From: Rhizobacter sp.
Lineage (GTDB): Bacteria > Pseudomonadota > Gammaproteobacteria > Burkholderiales > Burkholderiaceae_C
DNA: 36,184 nucleotides
Reading direction: 5' to 3'
Assembly (NCBI GenBank): GCA_025350965.1
Contig: JANXWV010000014.1
Coordinates: forward strand, 1-36,184
Both the position numbers and the translations under genes were made by a program. Below, piece by piece: positions 19,639-28,726 of this stretch; positions within the stretch are counted from its first letter, which is position 1, and the number at the start of each line of letters is the position of its first letter. Below the pieces are notes generated by a model. It saw only the letters and a program-made list of their open reading frames with translations, was not told the DNA's origin and made no database searches.

Positions 19639-20729
19639 GCAAGCCCGGCGGCCGCGCCGACCACGTGCACGTCGGCCGCGCCGACCACGTGCGCCACGAA
19701 GAAGCCCGCGACGGCCTGCTCGGCCTTGCGCATCACGGTGCGGTCGAAGCCCTTCGGGTCGTTCAGCAGCTCGCCGGCCAGCCCCGGAAGGACCGGCACC
19801 GGGGGTGACAGCCAGGCGCCATGCCCGCCCTCGGGCAGGTCGAACAGCCGCACGCAGCGCGCGCATGCCGCCAGCACGCGCTCGGCATGGAACTTCGGCA
19901 CCAGCCAGGTGTCGCGGCCCGACGTGAGCAGCGCCAGCGGCACGGCGGGCGTGGCCAGCGAGGCCAGGTCGAAGTCGGCCGCCGCCGGCACAGCGGCAAC
20001 CACGGCGGCGACACGCGCGTCGCGGTGCACCAGTGGTGTGTCGTCATCGAACTTCCAGTCGATGACCGCGCGGGCGAGCGCGAGCTTGATGCCGTCCAGC
20101 GCGTTGCCGCCCAGCTGCGTGATCAGGCCAACGCAGGCCTGGAAGTCTTCCGCGAGGTGGGCGTCGCAATGCCGCTTGAAGCCGGCGCGCGAGAAGCTTC
20201 CACCGGCCATCGACAGCGCGGTGTGGCCACCGGCCGACATGCCGTACACGCCGACGCGGTCGAGGTCGAGCAACTTGGCCAGGCGCGTGTCGCGCCCCAC
20301 CGCGTCGATGGCGCGCGACACCTCGCCCGGCCGCAGCGCCCAGCTGTCGGGGCCGGGCCGGCTCGGGTCACGCGAGTTGTCGGCGCGGTGCAACGGCGCT
20401 GCGACCACGAAACCGGCCTGCACCAGTGCGCGGGCCATGTCGGCATGGACCCACGGTGAACCGCCCGAGCCGTGCGACATGACCACCAGCCGGCGGTTGC
20501 CGAGCGCCGGCGGTGCGTCGGCCGCCAGATTCAGCGTGAACGGGCCGCGCTGTACCGGGGCCTCGGCGGTCTGGGTGGGGTAGAACACCGTGACCGGGCC
20601 ATCGGGCGCCACCTCGGGCAGCGTCAACATGCCCACAGGCGTGGCGGCACCGGCCAGGATGGGTGCCGCGAGGGTAAAGAGCAGGGCGAGGCGGCGTGCG
20701 CGCTGAGTGAATGTCAGGGTGGTCATCAT
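19611..20729 (-). CDS. Exported alpha/beta hydrolase (dienelactone/PAF-acetylhydrolase-like)
   Basis: A 372-residue secreted hydrolase. The signal peptide is ALLFTLAAPILAGAATP. The oxyanion segment is VVMSHGSGGSPW, the nucleophile is the Ser in GVYGMSAGGHTA, and the acid/base are likely Asp in TSGRDTWLVP and His in EGGHGAWL. GGAG precedes the paired ATG codons at 20729/20726. The C-terminus includes a duplicated 24-bp unit (HVVGAADVHVVGAA) and runs 28 bases into the convergent corA gene. A membrane AraC-type regulator gene lies just upstream on the same strand. Substrate unknown. Confidence 0.85.
   Translation of the reverse strand: MMTTLTFTQRARRLALLFTLAAPILAGAATPVGMLTLPEVAPDGPVTVFYPTQTAEAPVQRGPFTLNLAADAPPALGNRRLVVMSHGSGGSPWVHADMARALVQAGFVVAAPLHRADNSRDPSRPGPDSWALRPGEVSRAIDAVGRDTRLAKLLDLDRVGVYGMSAGGHTALSMAGGSFSRAGFKRHCDAHLAEDFQACVGLITQLGGNALDGIKLALARAVIDWKFDDDTPLVHRDARVAAVVAAVPAAADFDLASLATPAVPLALLTSGRDTWLVPKFHAERVLAACARCVRLFDLPEGGHGAWLSPPVPVLPGLAGELLNDPKGFDRTVMRKAEQAVAGFFVAHVVGAADVHVVGAAAGLAQRGVDRPR
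19657..19699. repeat. 24-bp tandem duplication in the hydrolase 3' end
   Basis: Two adjacent copies of a unit beginning GCCGCGCCGACCACGTGC, the second partly diverged. The duplication keeps the frame and adds eight residues (ADVHVVGA) to the hydrolase C-terminus. Edges are approximate. Confidence 0.7.
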
Positions 20730-20841
20730 GATCGTGGGCTCCTTCTCGAAGGCACCGTGCCTCCGTGGAACGGCACGATCACCGGTCCCGCCCGCGCCGT
20801 CTGGCCGAGCCTTGAAGCGGGCACGAATCGGCTGACCGACT

Positions 20842-21981
20842 TCAGGAATCGGCCAGCGCGCGCTCGCGGTAGTCGGTCGGCGTCATGCCGCTGGCCGCCT
20901 TGAAGGCCCGGTTGAACGGGCCGACCGACGCGAAGCCGGCTTTGAGGGCGATCTCGAGCACGCTCGCAGCCCGGCGCGCCGGGTCGGCCAGCGCAGCACG
21001 CGCCTCGGCCAGCCGCAGGCCGTTGATGTAGGCGTTGAAGTTGCGGTGGCCCAGGTGCCGGTTGATGGCGCGGCGCAAGCGGTACTCGGGCACCGAAAGC
21101 TTGAGTGCGAGCACGCCGAGCGTGAGGTCGTCGATTCGGTAGGCGCGGTCGCGCGCCATGGCGCGCTCGAGTGCTTCGACGATGCGCAGGTCGGCGGCAT
21201 CGGGCGGGTTGGCGCCCGGCAAGGCGGGCGGGTCGAGCACATCGGCTGCTGGCGTCAGCGCAGCCGTAGGCGGTGCATGGCCGGGCACCGCACGGTTCAC
21301 CAGCAAGCCACCATCGGCGATGCGGAGCATGGCGAGCGCGCTGCCGAACGCCACGAGCAGCAGCGCCCCCACATCGAAGCCCGCCGCCTCGGCCGACAGC
21401 ACGCCGGTGGGCGATTGGAGCCGCAACGCGGCCATCGTCAACGCATACGCAGACCCCCCGACCACGATGAAGGCGCGCAGGCGGCGCCGGCGCTCGACGA
21501 GGTCGCCCCGCCAATGCGTCACCGCGGCGACGATGGCGAGCGCTGCGAACACCACCGGCACCCAGCGCAGTGCAAACTTCAGCAGCCTCGTCGGCGCGGC
21601 CAACGGGCCGAACTCGGCAAGGCACGCGCAGAACGTGGCACCGATCGCGACGACGGCCAGCCACAAGACAAGCTCGGCCGGGCCCGCCGCGAAGTCGTCG
21701 TCGAAGAGCGAGCGGGCGAACAACCAGAACAACACCGAATTGCCGATCGAGAAGCCCACGAGGGGCGCCTGCCAGAGGATCGACCAGCCCTGCTCGACGG
21801 GCGGCAAGGTCGCGAGCGTCTGCACCAACAGCCCGGCCATTAACGCGATGCCGGTGCGCCCGGCGAGGTGCCGGCGGTGGTCGCGTGCCAGCAGCATGCC
21901 GACCAGCACCAGCGTGGCCACGAGCGCGCCGCGCAGGCCGGCGTCGACCAGAGGCAGCACGCCCGCCATCACGGGCGTCAT
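20842..21981 (-). CDS. AraC-family regulator with N-terminal membrane domain
   Basis: A 379-residue protein. Residues about 1-235 contain six to seven hydrophobic segments ([44 protein letters not shown] and others); residues about 270-375 are an AraC DNA-binding domain with two helix-turn-helix units and the late signature [24 protein letters not shown]. It is therefore a membrane-bound transcription regulator, likely sensing a signal at the membrane. Its ATG overlaps the ybeY stop (ATGA, 21978-21981). The downstream hydrolase gene, 112 bases away, is the natural candidate target. Confidence 0.9.
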   Translation of the reverse strand: MTPVMAGVLPLVDAGLRGALVATLVLVGMLLARDHRRHLAGRTGIALMAGLLVQTLATLPPVEQGWSILWQAPLVGFSIGNSVLFWLFARSLFDDDFAAGPAELVLWLAVVAIGATFCACLAEFGPLAAPTRLLKFALRWVPVVFAALAIVAAVTHWRGDLVERRRRLRAFIVVGGSAYALTMAALRLQSPTGVLSAEAAGFDVGALLLVAFGSALAMLRIADGGLLVNRAVPGHAPPTAALTPAADVLDPPALPGANPPDAADLRIVEALERAMARDRAYRIDDLTLGVLALKLSVPEYRLRRAINRHLGHRNFNAYINGLRLAEARAALADPARRAASVLEIALKAGFASVGPFNRAFKAASGMTPTDYRERALADS

Positions 21982-22424
21982 TGCGCGCGGGCGTACGGGT
22001 CGCCGAACCCGAGCGAGCGCATCACCTCGCTCTCGCGCGCTTCCATCACGCGGGCGGGTGCGTCGAGTTCATGGTCATGGCCCTGTGCATGCAGCGTGCC
22101 GTGCACCAGCAGGTGGGCGTAGTGCGCCTGCAGGCCGATGCCTTGCTCGGCAGCTTCGCGCTGCACGACCGGTGCACACAACACCAGGTCGGCCACAACG
22201 ACCGGCGCGTGCGCGTAATCGAAAGTGAGCACGTTGGTTGCGTAGTCCTTGGTGCGGTAGTCGCGGTTCAGCGCGCGGCCCTCTTCCGCGCCGACGATGC
22301 GCACCGTGATCTCGCCGGGCACCGTGAGCGCCGCCCGCACCCAGCGCGCGACCTTGTGACGCGGCAACAGTGCGCGGTCGGAGGCGTCTGCGAACTGCAG
22401 CGACAGGGTCAGCGCGGGTCGCAT
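21978..22424 (-). CDS. ybeY: Endoribonuclease YbeY (rRNA maturation)
   Basis: A 148-residue UPF0054 metalloprotein with the zinc motif [16 protein letters not shown] and the conserved [17 protein letters not shown] segment. YbeY is a single-strand-specific endoribonuclease acting in 16S 3' maturation and 70S quality control. The start ATG 22424 ([10 protein letters not shown]) is chosen by family length. It follows phoH with a 61-base spacer, the usual phoH-ybeY order, and overlaps the AraC regulator by four bases. Confidence 0.96.
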   Translation of the reverse strand: MRPALTLSLQFADASDRALLPRHKVARWVRAALTVPGEITVRIVGAEEGRALNRDYRTKDYATNVLTFDYAHAPVVVADLVLCAPVVQREAAEQGIGLQAHYAHLLVHGTLHAQGHDHELDAPARVMEARESEVMRSLGFGDPYARAQ

Positions 22425-22485
22425 GTCGAGGGTCGCGTCACGGAGCGGGGAACGAAGCGGCAGCGCGGCAGGCGAGGCAGCCGCG

Positions 22486-23556
22486 TCACACCACAACGGT
22501 GCGCGCAGCGTCGTAGGCTTCGACGATGCGCGCCACCAGCGGGTGGCGCAGCACGTCGACCGACGTGAAGCGCGTGGTCGCGATGCCGCGCACGCGGCGC
22601 AGCACGCGCTCGGCCTCGATCAACCCGCTTTCGGTGCCACGCGGCAGGTCGATCTGGCTCACGTCGCCGGTGACGACCACGCGCGTGCCGAAGCCGATGC
22701 GCGTGAGGAACATCTTCATCTGCTCGGCGGTGGTGTTCTGCGCCTCGTCGAGGATCACGAACGCATGGTTCAGCGTGCGCCCGCGCATGAACGCGAGCGG
22801 CGCCACTTCGAGCGTGCCCTTCTCGATCGCGCGGGCCATCTTGTCGGCGCCCATCAGGTCATGCAGCGCGTCGTAGAGCGGGCGCAGGTACGGGTCGACC
22901 TTCTGGGCCAGGTCGCCGGGCAGGAAGCCCAGGCGCTCGCCAGCCTCGACCGCCGGGCGCGTGAGCACGATGCGCTGCACCGCGCTGCGTTCGAGCGCAT
23001 CGACCGCGCAGGCCACGGCGAGAAAGGTCTTGCCAGTGCCGGCCGGGCCGATGCCGAAGGTCACATCGTGGGCCAGGATGTTGCGCAGGTAGGTGATCTG
23101 GTTGGGCGTACGGCCGGTCACATCGGCGCGTCGGGTTCGCAGGCTGATGTCGTTCGGCGCGGTATCGGACACGGTGTGGGACACGGTTTGGGACCCGGCG
23201 TGGGACGCGGCGTGCAAAGCGGAGCGCGGCGGTGCGGTCGGCGGCATGTCGGACGCACTGTCTTCGGCAGCGGCCCGGCGCGCGCGTGGCACCGGCGGCT
23301 GGGCGCGGGCCTGTGCCAGGGCAAGCTGCAGCTGCTCTTCGCTGATCGGTTGCAGCGCATGCTCGTACAGCGCCTGCAACAACGCCATGCCCAGCTCGGC
23401 CGGCGCCTTCGGCCCTTCGATGCGGAAGAACTCATGGCGGCGCGAGATGCTCACATCGAAAGCCTGCTCGATGCGGCGCAGGTGAGCGTCGAGGCTGCCG
23501 CACAGGTGGGCCAGGCGGGCGTTGTCGGGCGGCTCGAACGAATGGCGAAGGATCAC
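22486..23556 (-). CDS. PhoH-like ATPase
   Basis: A 356-residue PhoH/YbeZ-type cytoplasmic ATPase with Walker A GPAGTGKT at 170-177, Walker [10 protein letters not shown], and the C-terminal [12 protein letters not shown] and [13 protein letters not shown] segments (seen as [11 protein letters not shown]). It works with YbeY in RNA metabolism. The start is GTG 23556 ([12 protein letters not shown]), as no ATG fits, and no ribosome site is evident. Residues about 113-132 are an in-frame 12-bp repeat insertion ([16 protein letters not shown]) in the linker between the N-terminal domain and the ATPase domain. Confidence 0.93.
   Translation of the reverse strand: MILRHSFEPPDNARLAHLCGSLDAHLRRIEQAFDVSISRRHEFFRIEGPKAPAELGMALLQALYEHALQPISEEQLQLALAQARAQPPVPRARRAAAEDSASDMPPTAPPRSALHAASHAGSQTVSHTVSDTAPNDISLRTRRADVTGRTPNQITYLRNILAHDVTFGIGPAGTGKTFLAVACAVDALERSAVQRIVLTRPAVEAGERLGFLPGDLAQKVDPYLRPLYDALHDLMGADKMARAIEKGTLEVAPLAFMRGRTLNHAFVILDEAQNTTAEQMKMFLTRIGFGTRVVVTGDVSQIDLPRGTESGLIEAERVLRRVRGIATTRFTSVDVLRHPLVARIVEAYDAARTVVV
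23162..23221. repeat. 12-bp tandem repeat inside phoH (five units)
   Basis: Plus-strand units GTATCGGACACG, GTGTGGGACACG, GTTTGGGACCCG, GCGTGGGACGCG and a diverged GCGTGCAAAGCG. Each unit encodes four residues (such as [12 protein letters not shown]) in the PhoH linker, so copy-number change would not break the frame. Confidence 0.85.
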
Positions 23557-23723
23557 GTGGGGGGGGTTCCGGTGCGTGGGTTGCGGTGCCGGGCATGCGG
23601 TGCAGCGCGGTGCAATGCGCTGCGGGATTGTCGCCTGCCACGCGTGCATTTGTGGGCACCCGGCGCACGCGGCACCGGCCCCGGCACACCGGTGCACCGG
23701 GGCGTCCGGCAGAATGCGCGACG

Positions 23724-25742
23724 ATGCCGAACCGCCCTTCCCTCCCTGCCCGCGCCGGCTGCGCTGCCGAGCGGAACCAGGGCTTGCAGGCACCGGGCGG
23801 CTGGCGCGCCTGGTGGCATGCCGTCGTGCCGTGGCTCGTGGCGGTGTGGGTGCTGGTGCCAAGCGCCGTGAACGCTGTGGCGGGGCCGACGCTTGCTGTG
23901 TCGAGTACTGCATCGGGTGCAGCCCCGAGTGCAGGCTCGGCCTCGACAGACGCCAACCCGGCGGTGAGCGCCACGCCGGCCACACTGCTCGTCATCGACA
24001 CCACGCTGTCCGTCAAGCTGTTGCCCGACAGCGGCGCGCCCGCTGCAGCGCCCGAGCTGACCAAGCTGCCCGACGACTGGGCCGCCAGCCGGCCGCGCTT
24101 CGAAGGCACGGTGTGGTACCGCACCGGCTTCGACCGGCCGCCGGGCCTCGGATCGCAAGAGCTTCTGTCGCTCTACATCGAGCGTGCGTGCAGCAACGTC
24201 GACGTGTTCTTGAACGGTCACCGCGTTTCCAGCGGCGGGCGCATGCGCGAGCCGGTCACGCGCAATTGCCACTACCCGCAGCTCATCACGCTGCCGGCGG
24301 CGCTGTTGCAAGAGCGCGCCAACCTGCTCGACCTGCAAGTGCAGGGCCACGCACTCGAACGCGTGGGCTCGCGCCAGCGCGCGGGCGGGTTGTCGGCCCT
24401 GGTCATCGGCCCGCAGGCCCTGTTGGCACAAGAACATGCGGCGCGGCTGTTCTGGAGCGTGACCTCGGTGCAGATCATCAGCGTGGTGCTGGCGGTGCTC
24501 GGCGCGGTGCTGGTTGTTTTCGGCTGGCTGAACCGGCGCGAGGTGTACCTGGCCTACTTCGGCTGGCTGCTGCTGAGCTGGGCGCTGATCTCGACGCGGC
24601 TGTGGTGGCGCGACATGCCCTGGGACACCGGTGTGATGGAGTTCCTGTTCTGCGCCGCATTCGCGCCTGTGCTGGCACTGCTCGTGCAGTTCCTGCTCAG
24701 CTACGCTGGCCTGCGCTCGCGGCTGATCGAGAACGTGCTCATGGTGCAGTGCGTGCTGCTGCCGGCCACGTTGCTGCTGGCCGGGCCGAACCGGCTGTTC
24801 ATGCTCGGAAGCAGCTGGTATGCGCTGCTCGCGCTCGAGGTGTTCGCGGCGGCGGGCCTGTACATGCGCGTCACCTGGCGGCGCCAGCGGCAAGACTTCT
24901 GGCCCATGGCGGGGCTGATCTCGGCGGCGGCGTTCATCGTGCTGGTCGAGTTCGCGATCCAGCACGAGGTGCTCGCCCTGCCGCACATCCAGTTGCTGCA
25001 GTTCACGGTGCCGGTGTTGTTCATCGGCGTGGCCACACGCTTGCTCCAGGTGTTCGGCCGCGCCTTGCAGACCGCCGAGGCCGGCCGCGCCACGCTCGAA
25101 GGCCGGGTGCGCGACGCCACCGCCGAGATCGAACGCAACTTCGCGCAGCTGGCCGAGTTGCGCGTCGAGCAGGTCACCGAAAAAGAACGCAAGCGCATTG
25201 CCGGCGACCTGCACGACGACCTCGGCGCGAAGCTGCTGACCATCGTGCATACCAGCGAGAGCGAGCGCATTTCCACGCTGGCGCGCGAAGCGCTCGAAGA
25301 AATGCGACTGTCGGTGCGCGGCCTGACCGGCCGGCCGATGCGGCTGGCCGACGCACTGGCCGACTGGCGCGCCGAGACCGTGCTGCGCTTGGGTCAGGCG
25401 AACATCGAAGCCGATTGGCGCGGCCCGAGCGAAGAGACCGACCAGCTGCTACCGGCGCGCGGCTTCGTGCAGACCACGCGCATCCTGCGCGAGGCCGTCA
25501 GCAACATCATCAAGCACAGCGGTGCCTCGCACTGCAAGGTTCGCTGCGCCATCAGCGAGCGCCAGTTCGGCCTGACGGTGCAGGACAACGGCAAGGGCAT
25601 TCCGCTTGAGCTGGACGGCAAGCTCGACCGCGGCCACGGCATGTCGAGCATGAAGCACCGCGCCAAGCAGATGCAGGGCCAGTGCCTGGTGGAATCGGCC
25701 CCCGGCTACGGCACCGTGATAAGGCTCACACTGCCCCTGTAA
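23724..25742 (+). CDS. Membrane sensor histidine kinase (HisKA_3, 7TM-DISM-like sensor)
   Basis: A 672-residue kinase. After an N-terminal hydrophobic segment there is an extracytoplasmic beta-rich domain ([32 protein letters not shown]) like the jelly-roll domains linked to 7TMR-DISM sensors. Seven or so helices follow (about residues 250-440), then a coiled coil, the NarX-type HisKA_3 site with His497 in [15 protein letters not shown], and a full ATPase domain ([28 protein letters not shown]). The ATG at 23724 is the start compatible with a signal/anchor; an upstream ATG at 23586 is less likely. The response-regulator gene follows after 74 bases. Confidence 0.92.
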   Translation: MPNRPSLPARAGCAAERNQGLQAPGGWRAWWHAVVPWLVAVWVLVPSAVNAVAGPTLAVSSTASGAAPSAGSASTDANPAVSATPATLLVIDTTLSVKLLPDSGAPAAAPELTKLPDDWAASRPRFEGTVWYRTGFDRPPGLGSQELLSLYIERACSNVDVFLNGHRVSSGGRMREPVTRNCHYPQLITLPAALLQERANLLDLQVQGHALERVGSRQRAGGLSALVIGPQALLAQEHAARLFWSVTSVQIISVVLAVLGAVLVVFGWLNRREVYLAYFGWLLLSWALISTRLWWRDMPWDTGVMEFLFCAAFAPVLALLVQFLLSYAGLRSRLIENVLMVQCVLLPATLLLAGPNRLFMLGSSWYALLALEVFAAAGLYMRVTWRRQRQDFWPMAGLISAAAFIVLVEFAIQHEVLALPHIQLLQFTVPVLFIGVATRLLQVFGRALQTAEAGRATLEGRVRDATAEIERNFAQLAELRVEQVTEKERKRIAGDLHDDLGAKLLTIVHTSESERISTLAREALEEMRLSVRGLTGRPMRLADALADWRAETVLRLGQANIEADWRGPSEETDQLLPARGFVQTTRILREAVSNIIKHSGASHCKVRCAISERQFGLTVQDNGKGIPLELDGKLDRGHGMSSMKHRAKQMQGQCLVESAPGYGTVIRLTLPL

Positions 25743-25816
25743 GCAAGCACCCACAGACGGCGCGGGCGCAGGTACGATGAATTTTGCGCGGCTTCGCGCT
25801 GTGTGAAAGACGCGTC

Positions 25817-26470
25817 ATGAACAACATCCTGCTGCTCGAAGACTTGCCCGAAATCCGCGCCTGGCTGAAGGTGCTGATCACCCAGGTCTTCCCCGACTCG
25901 CACATCCACGAAGCGGCGCGCGTGCACGACGCGCTGGGGCTGGTGTCGGCGGTCAAGTTCAACCTGGGTCTGATCGACCTCGGCCTGCCCGACGGTTCGG
26001 GCGTGGACGTGGTGGCGGCCCTGCGCGAGTCGCAGCCCGAATGCCAGTCGGTGGTGGTGACGATCCACGACGACGACGATCACCTGTTCCCTGCCTTGCA
26101 GGCCGGCGCGTTCGGCTACCTGCTGAAGGAGCAGGCGCGCGAACTGATCGCTGAACAGCTCAAACGCATGAGCGCAGGCGAGCCGCCGCTGTCGCCGTCG
26201 ATCGCGCGGCGCGTGATCTCGCACTTCGCGTCGCAAACGCGCCAGCAGGAGCGGCCGCAGAACATGCCGCACGTGGCACTGACCGACCGCGAGAACGAGG
26301 TGTTGCTGCGCGTGGCCAAGGGCTTCACGCTGCCTGAGATCGGTGTGCAGCTGAGCCTGTCGCGCCACACGATCGCCGACTACGTGAAGCAGATCTACCG
26401 CAAGCTCAACGTGAGCTCGCGCGCCGAGGCGGCGCTGGAAGCGCAGCGCCTCGGGCTGTTCCGGCGCTGA
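25817..26470 (+). CDS. NarL/FixJ-family response regulator
   Basis: A 217-residue regulator. The receiver domain has the acidic pair Glu8/Asp9 (LLLEDLPEIR), phospho-acceptor Asp54 in LIDLGLPDG, Thr82 and Lys104 in GYLLKEQ; an LuxR-type helix-turn-helix follows (LTDRENEVLLRVAKGFTLPEIG and SRHTIADYVKQIYRKL). It is the cognate partner of the upstream HisKA_3 kinase. Signal and targets are unknown. A run of four aspartates (IHDDDDHLF) after Thr82 is a mild peculiarity. Confidence 0.94.
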   Translation: MNNILLLEDLPEIRAWLKVLITQVFPDSHIHEAARVHDALGLVSAVKFNLGLIDLGLPDGSGVDVVAALRESQPECQSVVVTIHDDDDHLFPALQAGAFGYLLKEQARELIAEQLKRMSAGEPPLSPSIARRVISHFASQTRQQERPQNMPHVALTDRENEVLLRVAKGFTLPEIGVQLSLSRHTIADYVKQIYRKLNVSSRAEAALEAQRLGLFRR

Positions 26471-26479
26471 CGCCAGCGG

Positions 26480-26497
26480 GCCCGGCTGCGGCCGGGC
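26480..26497 (+). terminator. Hairpin after the response regulator gene
   Basis: Perfect seven-base stem GCCCGGC-TGCG-GCCGGGC ten bases after the stop codon. No U-tract follows, so this is a possible rather than certain terminator. Confidence 0.4.
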
Positions 26498-26579
26498 GCG
26501 GCGGAGCGCGGCACGGCGCAGCTTCCGAGTGTCCGCGCGCACCGATATCATTCGCAGCGGCATTCCCGGGAACCCGACC

Positions 26580-27563
26580 ATGACCACTGCGCATCGTGAA
26601 AACGGAGGCTACATCGGAGCCATCCTCGCTGGCGGCAAGGGCACGCGCATGGCGCCGTTCTCCGAGCGCTACCCGAAGCCGCTGCTGCCGGTGGGCAACA
26701 AGCCGCTGATCCAGCACCAGATCGAGCTGATGCGCGAGCTGGGCATCACCGAGATCCTGCTGCTGATCGGCCACAAGGGCTACGAGATCGCCAGCCGCTT
26801 CGGTGACGGCTCGGCGCTGGGGGTGAAGATCCGCTACGTCGAGCAGGCGCAGACGCTGGGCATTGCGCACGCGGTCGGCCAGCTCGAACGCCATGTCGAC
26901 CGGCCGGTGCTGCTGTTCCTCGGCGACATCTTCTTCGTGCCGCGCGACCTGCGCGACATGTTCAGCCGCTTCGAGGCCCAGCAAGGCGGCGCGGTGCTGG
27001 CGGCCAAGATCGACACGCCGCAGGCAATCCAGAAGAACTTCGCGATGCTGCTCGACGACACCGGCCGCGTGAGGCGCGTGATCGAGAAGCCGCGCCACCC
27101 GCCCAACAACCTGAAGGGCGTGGGCCTGTACCTGTTCGACCCGGTGGTGTTCGACGCCATTCGCCGCACGCCGCGCACTGCGATGCGCGACGAATACGAG
27201 ATCACGGAATCGGTCCAGGTGATGATCGACGACGGCCACCCGGTCGGCGTGGCCAACTGCATCGAAGACGATATCAACGTGACCACGCCGCGCGACCTGC
27301 TGCGCTGCAACCTGTTGGTGGCCGAACGCGAAGCCGGCGGCCATCTGCACGGCACCAACGTCAAGCTGGCCGCCGGGGCGCAGCTGAGCAGCGTGGTCAT
27401 CGGCAGCAACGTGGAGGTGGCGATGCCGATCAGCATTCGCAACTCGGTGGTGTTCGACAACACCTACGTGGGCTGCGCCGAAGACCTGAACCAGGTGATC
27501 GTGATGCCCGACCTGATCGTCGATTGCAGCCACGACGCGGCCACCGTGAGGGCGCTCGCATGA
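26580..27563 (+). CDS. Sugar-phosphate nucleotidyltransferase (RmlA/glucose-1-P type)
   Basis: A 327-residue nucleotidyltransferase. The nucleotide-binding signature is GAILAGGKGTRMAPFSERYPKPLLPVGNKP, with LFLGDIFF as the metal-binding Asp region and VIEKP for sugar phosphate contact; a C-terminal left-handed beta-helix-like segment follows (LSSVVIGSNVEVAMPISIRNSVVFDN). It probably makes an NDP-sugar in the cytoplasm. The ATG at 26580 is preferred; GTG 26529 is in frame. It overlaps the epimerase gene by four bases (ATGA), so the two likely act in sequence. Which sugar is used cannot be read from the sequence. Confidence 0.88.
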   Translation: MTTAHRENGGYIGAILAGGKGTRMAPFSERYPKPLLPVGNKPLIQHQIELMRELGITEILLLIGHKGYEIASRFGDGSALGVKIRYVEQAQTLGIAHAVGQLERHVDRPVLLFLGDIFFVPRDLRDMFSRFEAQQGGAVLAAKIDTPQAIQKNFAMLLDDTGRVRRVIEKPRHPPNNLKGVGLYLFDPVVFDAIRRTPRTAMRDEYEITESVQVMIDDGHPVGVANCIEDDINVTTPRDLLRCNLLVAEREAGGHLHGTNVKLAAGAQLSSVVIGSNVEVAMPISIRNSVVFDNTYVGCAEDLNQVIVMPDLIVDCSHDAATVRALA

Positions 27564-28534
27564 GCGGCGCTGCGGGGACGCAGGCCATCGCCCCGGCGGG
27601 CGTGTTCGTGACCGGCGGCGCCGGCTTCATCGGCTCGCACCTGGTTCGCGCCCTGCTCGCGCGCGGCGAACGCGTCACTGTCTACGACAACCTGAGCACG
27701 GGCCTGCGCAGCAACGTGCCGGCCAGCGCCGCCTTCGTGCAGGGCGACGTGACCGACGCCGAGGCGCTTGAACGTGCCGTCGTCGGCCATGCCCGTGTGG
27801 TGCACCTGGCGGCACGCGTGGCCATTCGCTCGTCGTACGAGTTCGCGGTGGAAGACACGCACACCAACGTCGTCGGCACGGCCGCACTGATGCGCGCCGC
27901 CCAGCGCGCCGGCGGCGTGCAGCGTGTGGTCGCGGCCTCGTCGATGGCGATCTATGCCGACAGCCCGAGCCCGCGGCCCATCGACGAGCAGCACCCGACG
28001 CAGCCGATCTCTCCCTACGGCGTGTCGAAGCTCGCACTCGAACAGCTGGTACACGGCATGGCTCAGGCGGCCGGCATCGGCAGCACGGTGCTGCGCTTCT
28101 TCAACACCTACGGGCCGGGCCAGGCACTGAGCCCGTATGTGGGCGTGGTGACGATCTTCGCGAACGCATTGCGCGACGGCCGTGCGCCGACCATCTTCGG
28201 TGACGGCGAGCAGTGTCGCGACTTCGTCCACGTGCTTGATGTGACCCAGGCGCTGCTGCGCGCGCTCGATGCAGCGGAAGCCCCAGGTGCCACCTACAAC
28301 GTGGGCACCGGCATCGCGACCTCGGTGAACCAGCTCTATGCGCTGGTGCGCGGCGCGCTCGGCCAGCCGCTCGATGCGCTGCATGCGCCGGCGGTGGCGG
28401 GCGAGCTGCGCTACTCGATTGCCGACATCGGCCGCATCAGCAAAGCACTCGGCTACGTGCCGGCGTGCAGGCTCGAAGACGCGTTGCCGGCCGTGGTGCG
28501 CGAGATCGCAGGCATCGGTCTTGCGCGTCCTTGA
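27560..28534 (+). CDS. NAD-dependent epimerase/dehydratase (extended SDR, UDP-sugar type)
   Basis: A 324-residue extended short-chain dehydrogenase. The Rossmann motif is GGAGFIG at 19-25, the catalytic pair is Tyr153/Lys157 in YGVSK, with AASSMAIY supplying the Ser region; FFNTYGPGQ and FGDGEQCRDFVHVLDV are typical of UDP-glucose/UDP-glucuronate 4-epimerase-like enzymes. It starts inside the stop of the nucleotidyltransferase gene (ATGA). No glycosyltransferase or polymerase gene is nearby, so the product may feed lipopolysaccharide or capsule loci elsewhere. Confidence 0.9.
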   Translation: MSGAAGTQAIAPAGVFVTGGAGFIGSHLVRALLARGERVTVYDNLSTGLRSNVPASAAFVQGDVTDAEALERAVVGHARVVHLAARVAIRSSYEFAVEDTHTNVVGTAALMRAAQRAGGVQRVVAASSMAIYADSPSPRPIDEQHPTQPISPYGVSKLALEQLVHGMAQAAGIGSTVLRFFNTYGPGQALSPYVGVVTIFANALRDGRAPTIFGDGEQCRDFVHVLDVTQALLRALDAAEAPGATYNVGTGIATSVNQLYALVRGALGQPLDALHAPAVAGELRYSIADIGRISKALGYVPACRLEDALPAVVREIAGIGLARP

Positions 28535-28625
28535 GCGGCCGGTTCGTGGTCGCCCCCCGCCGAGCCGTCCTTTTCAACCCGTCCCGTTCCACACCCGTCC
28601 CGACCCAACCCTGAGGAGCCCCGCC

Positions 28626-28664
28626 ATGCGCCACGTTCACGTCACCCGAGGCACCGCCCCATGA
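28626..28664 (+). CDS. Putative 12-residue leader ORF (micro-ORF 1)
   Basis: ATG at 28626 preceded by GAGGAG (28613-28618) with seven-base spacing, reading MRHVHVTRGTAP and stopping at 28662-28664. Its stop overlaps the start of the next small ORF as ATGA. I do not recognise the peptide; the case rests on the ribosome site and coupling. Confidence 0.4.
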   Translation: MRHVHVTRGTAP

Positions 28665-28726
28665 GCGCGCCCGGCCGCCCGAAGGGCTCATACACCGCAG
28701 TGCGAAGCACGGAGGTTGCGCCATGA
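28661..28726 (+). CDS. Putative 21-residue ORF coupled to mtnP (micro-ORF 2)
   Basis: Starts in the ATGA overlap with micro-ORF 1 and reads [21 protein letters not shown], ending with a second ATGA overlap on the mtnP start at 28723. The mtnP ribosome site GGAGG (28711-28715) lies within it. The N-terminus resembles a PGRPKG(E/S)Y peptide I associate with short Burkholderiales proteins, but that memory is unverified. It may be a truncated gene or a regulatory leader. Confidence 0.45.
   Translation: MSAPGRPKGSYTAVRSTEVAP

Noticed and set aside
23553-25250. 565-codon minus-strand open frame
   Set aside because: Antisense to the sensor kinase; Gln/Arg/His-rich shadow composition.
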